A DNA stretch of 7,648 bases from Nostocoides sp039812405 (lineage in GTDB: Bacteria > Actinomycetota > Actinomycetes > Actinomycetales > Dermatophilaceae): positions 1 through 7,648 of the forward strand of contig JBDIAL010000187.1 of the NCBI GenBank assembly GCA_039812405.1. Direction: 5' to 3'. The notes beneath the pieces were generated by a model. The model did not search any database and was not told the DNA's origin. It was given only the letters and a program-made list of their open reading frames with translations. The translations under genes were made by a program, and so were the position numbers. This document shows, in pieces, positions 6,152 to 7,648 of the stretch; the stretch's first letter is position 1, and the number at the start of each line of letters is the position of its first letter.

Positions 6152-7396
6152 ATGTCCAGCATCGTGCTGAAGAACCTCGTCAAGAAGTACGGCGACGGCT
6201 ACCCCGCCGTCAACGACGTCTCCCTCGACATCGCCGAAGGAGAGTTCATGATCCTCGTCGGTCCGTCCGGATGCGGGAAGTCCACGCTGTTGCGGATGAT
6301 CGTCGGCCTGGAGGACATCACGGCGGGCGACCTGACGATCGGCGGCAAACGAGTCAATGAGCTCGCGCCGAGGGATCGGAACCTGGCGATGGTGTTCCAG
6401 AACTACGCCCTCTACCCCCACCTGACGGTGTTCGAGAACATCGCCTTCCCACTGCGACTCGCCAAGGGCCAGCACGACGAGGCCAAGATCCGCAGCATGG
6501 TGACCGACGCGGCCAAGATGCTCGAGCTCGGGGAGCACCTGGACCGCAAGCCGGCGAATCTCTCCGGTGGTCAGCGGCAGCGGGTCGCGATGGGTCGGGC
6601 GATCGTTCGGCACGCCGACGCGTTCCTGTTCGACGAGCCGCTGTCCAATCTCGACGCCAAGCTGCGCGGCCAGATGCGCACCGAGATCGCCCGCATGCAG
6701 CGACGACTCGGCATCACCACGATCTATGTCACGCACGATCAGACCGAGGCGATGACTCTCGGTGACCGCGTCGCGGTGCTCAGGAAGGGCGTCCTCCAGC
6801 AATGCGCTAGCCCTCGCGAACTGTACGAGCAGCCGGTCAACCTCTTCGTCGCCGGGTTCATCGGCTCTCCCCCGATGAACTTCCTCCCGGCCGAGGTGTC
6901 CGATGGCACCCTTCGGCTCCCGTTCGCCGACGTCCCCATGGATGGGAGGCTGGCGGAGAGGGTCGCGGGCAAGGGGCTGGTGATCGTCGGAATGCGACCG
7001 GAGCACTTCAAGGACAGGTCGCTCGGCGGGTCCGAGGGTGTCGACTTCGACGCTGTCGTCGACCAGACGGAGTGGCTCGGCAACGAGCAGTATGCCTATA
7101 TCCCGTATGCGACCCACGAGGCGGTGCAGTCCAAGCTCGACGAGCTGGACCGCGAGCTCGACGGCGAGGGCATGCGGCCGCAGATCGTCGTCAACCTCGA
7201 CGCCCGCTCCCGGGTGCGGGAGGGTGCTTCCGCGCTGCTCACCTTCGACCCCGCGCACATCCACGTCTTCGACCCCAATTCTGGGGAATGCCTCACCCGC
7301 GACGAGTCCAAGGCTGCGGAGATCGCCCAGGACAGCGAGGAGCAGCGCAGGACAGCACTGGCCCGAGCCCAGAGCCGGGATCGTCCCCAGGAGTAG
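6152..7396 (+). CDS. Sugar ABC transporter ATP-binding protein (MalK/MsmK/UgpC type)
   Basis: This cytoplasmic ATPase powers the importer. The 414-residue product starts at ATG 6152, eight bases after AAGGAG (6138-6143). All nucleotide-binding motifs are intact: Walker A GPSGCGKST (37-45), Q-loop Gln83, signature LSGGQ (137-141), Walker B ending in Asp161-Glu162, D-loop SNLD (165-168) and H-loop His195. The C-terminal half is the MalK-like regulatory region with OB-fold (TOBE-type) segments such as GMRPEHF and VDQTEWLGNEQYAY. The protein is somewhat longer than typical MalK proteins (about 370-390), mainly because of an insert near 330-350 and a charged tail after HVFDPNSGECLT. Many actinobacteria energise several sugar importers with one unlinked MsiK. 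Here the operon brings its own ATPase, which fits a self-contained cassette. It lies 34 bp after the second permease gene. Confidence 0.97.
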   Translation: MSSIVLKNLVKKYGDGYPAVNDVSLDIAEGEFMILVGPSGCGKSTLLRMIVGLEDITAGDLTIGGKRVNELAPRDRNLAMVFQNYALYPHLTVFENIAFPLRLAKGQHDEAKIRSMVTDAAKMLELGEHLDRKPANLSGGQRQRVAMGRAIVRHADAFLFDEPLSNLDAKLRGQMRTEIARMQRRLGITTIYVTHDQTEAMTLGDRVAVLRKGVLQQCASPRELYEQPVNLFVAGFIGSPPMNFLPAEVSDGTLRLPFADVPMDGRLAERVAGKGLVIVGMRPEHFKDRSLGGSEGVDFDAVVDQTEWLGNEQYAYIPYATHEAVQSKLDELDRELDGEGMRPQIVVNLDARSRVREGASALLTFDPAHIHVFDPNSGECLTRDESKAAEIAQDSEEQRRTALARAQSRDRPQE

Positions 7397-7398
7397 GC

Positions 7399-7439
7399 GG
7401 ACCGCGGGCCGGGCCGACCATCACAGCCGGTCCACCGGC
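7399..7439 (+). terminator. Weak GC-rich hairpin region after the ATPase gene
   Basis: Two alternative stems are visible just after the TAG stop. GGACCG (7399-7404) can pair with CGGTCC (7428-7433), or GCCGGT (7426-7431) with ACCGGC (7434-7439). No T-run follows. The region may end operon transcription, but the structure is weak compared with the hairpin at 125-159 and GC-rich DNA produces such stems by chance. Confidence 0.3.
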
Positions 7440-7444
7440 ACCGC

Positions 7445-7515
7445 ATACCTCGAACGCGAAGGGCGCCTGACGAGTGGAGGTATCTGATGTCGCTGCAGTG
7501 GGGTCTGGATACCTC
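7445..7515. repeat. Three ATACCTC heptamers in alternating orientation at exact 32-bp spacing
   Basis: ATACCTC occurs at 7445-7451 on the plus strand, at 7477-7483 inverted (GAGGTAT), and again on the plus strand at 7509-7515, each start 32 bp after the last. The outer copies extend to the nine-base ATACCTCGA (7445-7453 and 7509-7517). The middle and right copies form an 8-bp inverted repeat (GAGGTATC 7477-7484 with GATACCTC 7508-7515). A second nine-base direct repeat, AGTGGAGGT, lies at 7473-7481 and 7536-7544. The spacing is about three DNA turns, so a protein could bind all sites on one face. Function is unknown. Confidence 0.6.
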
Positions 7516-7618
7516 GATACCGAGGAGCGTCGTCCAGTGGAGGTCGCGATCGGCGTCGGCCGCGGCCCAGAGCCAGCGTCAGTTCCTCCGGGGCCTCACC
7601 GAGGGCATGGGCAAGTGA
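7487..7618 (+). CDS. Possible 43-residue open frame ending in the duplicated permease tail
   Basis: ATG at 7487 is preceded by GGAGG at 7476-7480 with a six-base spacer, as good a ribosome site as any in the window. The frame encodes 43 residues. The first 29 (beginning MSLQWGLDTSIPRSVVQW) resemble nothing I recognise. The last 14 (QRQFLRGLTEGMGK) and the stop are identical to the C-terminus of the truncated permease at the window start, in the same reading frame. There is no membrane segment in front of that tail, so it cannot be a working permease. It may be a junction by-product, a remnant, or a real short chimeric peptide. The ribosome site lies in an inverted repeat (7477-7484 with 7508-7515) that could hide it in RNA. 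Expression is doubtful. Confidence 0.3.
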   Translation: MSLQWGLDTSIPRSVVQWRSRSASAAAQSQRQFLRGLTEGMGK

Positions 7619-7623
7619 GGCGC
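7572..7623 (+). repeat. 52-bp perfect direct repeat, right copy (possible attachment site)
   Basis: This copy is identical to bases 25-76. Unlike the left copy, it is not joined to the rest of a permease gene: the sequence just upstream does not encode a membrane helix. It therefore looks like the detached duplicate, with the left copy being the one in its original setting. Only 25 bases of sequence follow it in the window (7624-7648), and nothing can be assigned in them. Confidence 0.95.
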
Positions 7624-7648
7624 TGAAGGCTCACCTGCCGGGCGTCGC

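Larger units (their letters stand above)
25..7623. mobile_element. Candidate inserted sugar-utilisation cassette bounded by 52-bp direct repeats
   Basis: The two 52-bp copies lie 7,547 bp apart and enclose a complete regulon: repressor, glucosidase, binding protein, two permeases and ATPase. An insertion at the 3' end of the upstream permease gene that regenerates the end of that gene would leave exactly this arrangement. No integrase, transposase, resolvase or terminal inverted repeats are visible inside. If it is mobile, the enzyme acts in trans, has been lost, or the event was a homologous single crossover. Base composition inside and outside cannot be compared because almost no flank is present. 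The call is an inference from the repeats alone. Confidence 0.35.

Noticed and set aside
25..7623. Tandem duplication as the source of the 52-bp repeat
   Set aside because: In a tandem duplication the sequence after the second copy would continue to match that after the first. It diverges at once (c at 77 versus t at 7624), so a simple duplication of the whole unit does not fit.
1..7648. tRNA, rRNA, CRISPR array, insertion sequence or integrase gene
   Set aside because: No tRNA-like cloverleaf, no regular repeat-spacer array and no transposase or recombinase motif was seen. The direct repeats are therefore not explained by a resident mobile-element enzyme.

Overview
The window looks like a piece of a high-GC actinobacterial chromosome. 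The reading frames use G or C at most third codon positions, the solute-binding protein is an actinobacterial-style sugar lipoprotein, and GTG and TTG starts are plausible. I cannot name the genus from sequence alone.

Layout. Positions 1-71 are the last 22 codons of a carbohydrate ABC permease that begins outside the window. A strong hairpin (125-159) separates it from a convergent LacI-family repressor gene (142-1179, minus strand). A divergent control region follows (about 1180-1355), with a probable promoter and a perfect 37-nt palindrome (1234-1270) made of two LacI-type operators. A plus-strand operon then runs without long gaps: a cytoplasmic GH13 alpha-glucosidase (1356-2975), a sugar-binding lipoprotein (3021-4346), two inner-membrane permeases (4343-5263 and 5266-6117) and a MalK/MsmK-type ATPase (6152-7396). 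The last 250 bases hold short repeats, a possible 43-codon open frame and a second copy of the end of the first permease gene.

How the genes work together. The lipoprotein should capture an alpha-glucoside outside the cell. The two permeases and the ATPase import it, the GH13 enzyme hydrolyses it to glucose in the cytoplasm, and the repressor is expected to sit on the double operator until a sugar ligand releases it. The set is self-sufficient: regulator, enzyme and all four transporter parts are present, including an ATPase gene of its own.

Most notable observation. A perfect 52-bp direct repeat (25-76 and 7572-7623) brackets the whole regulon. The left copy is the authentic 3' end of the upstream permease gene, covering its last codons, its stop and a few bases beyond. 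The right copy is an isolated duplicate of that end. This is the footprint expected if the roughly 7.5-kb cassette was inserted at the 3' end of a resident sugar-transport gene, by site-specific recombination or by crossover through short homology. No recombinase gene lies inside. The right junction also carries three ATACCTC heptamers (alternating orientation) spaced exactly 32 bp apart. The genes themselves belong to well-known families. The possibly undescribed part is the way the cassette is packaged and joined.
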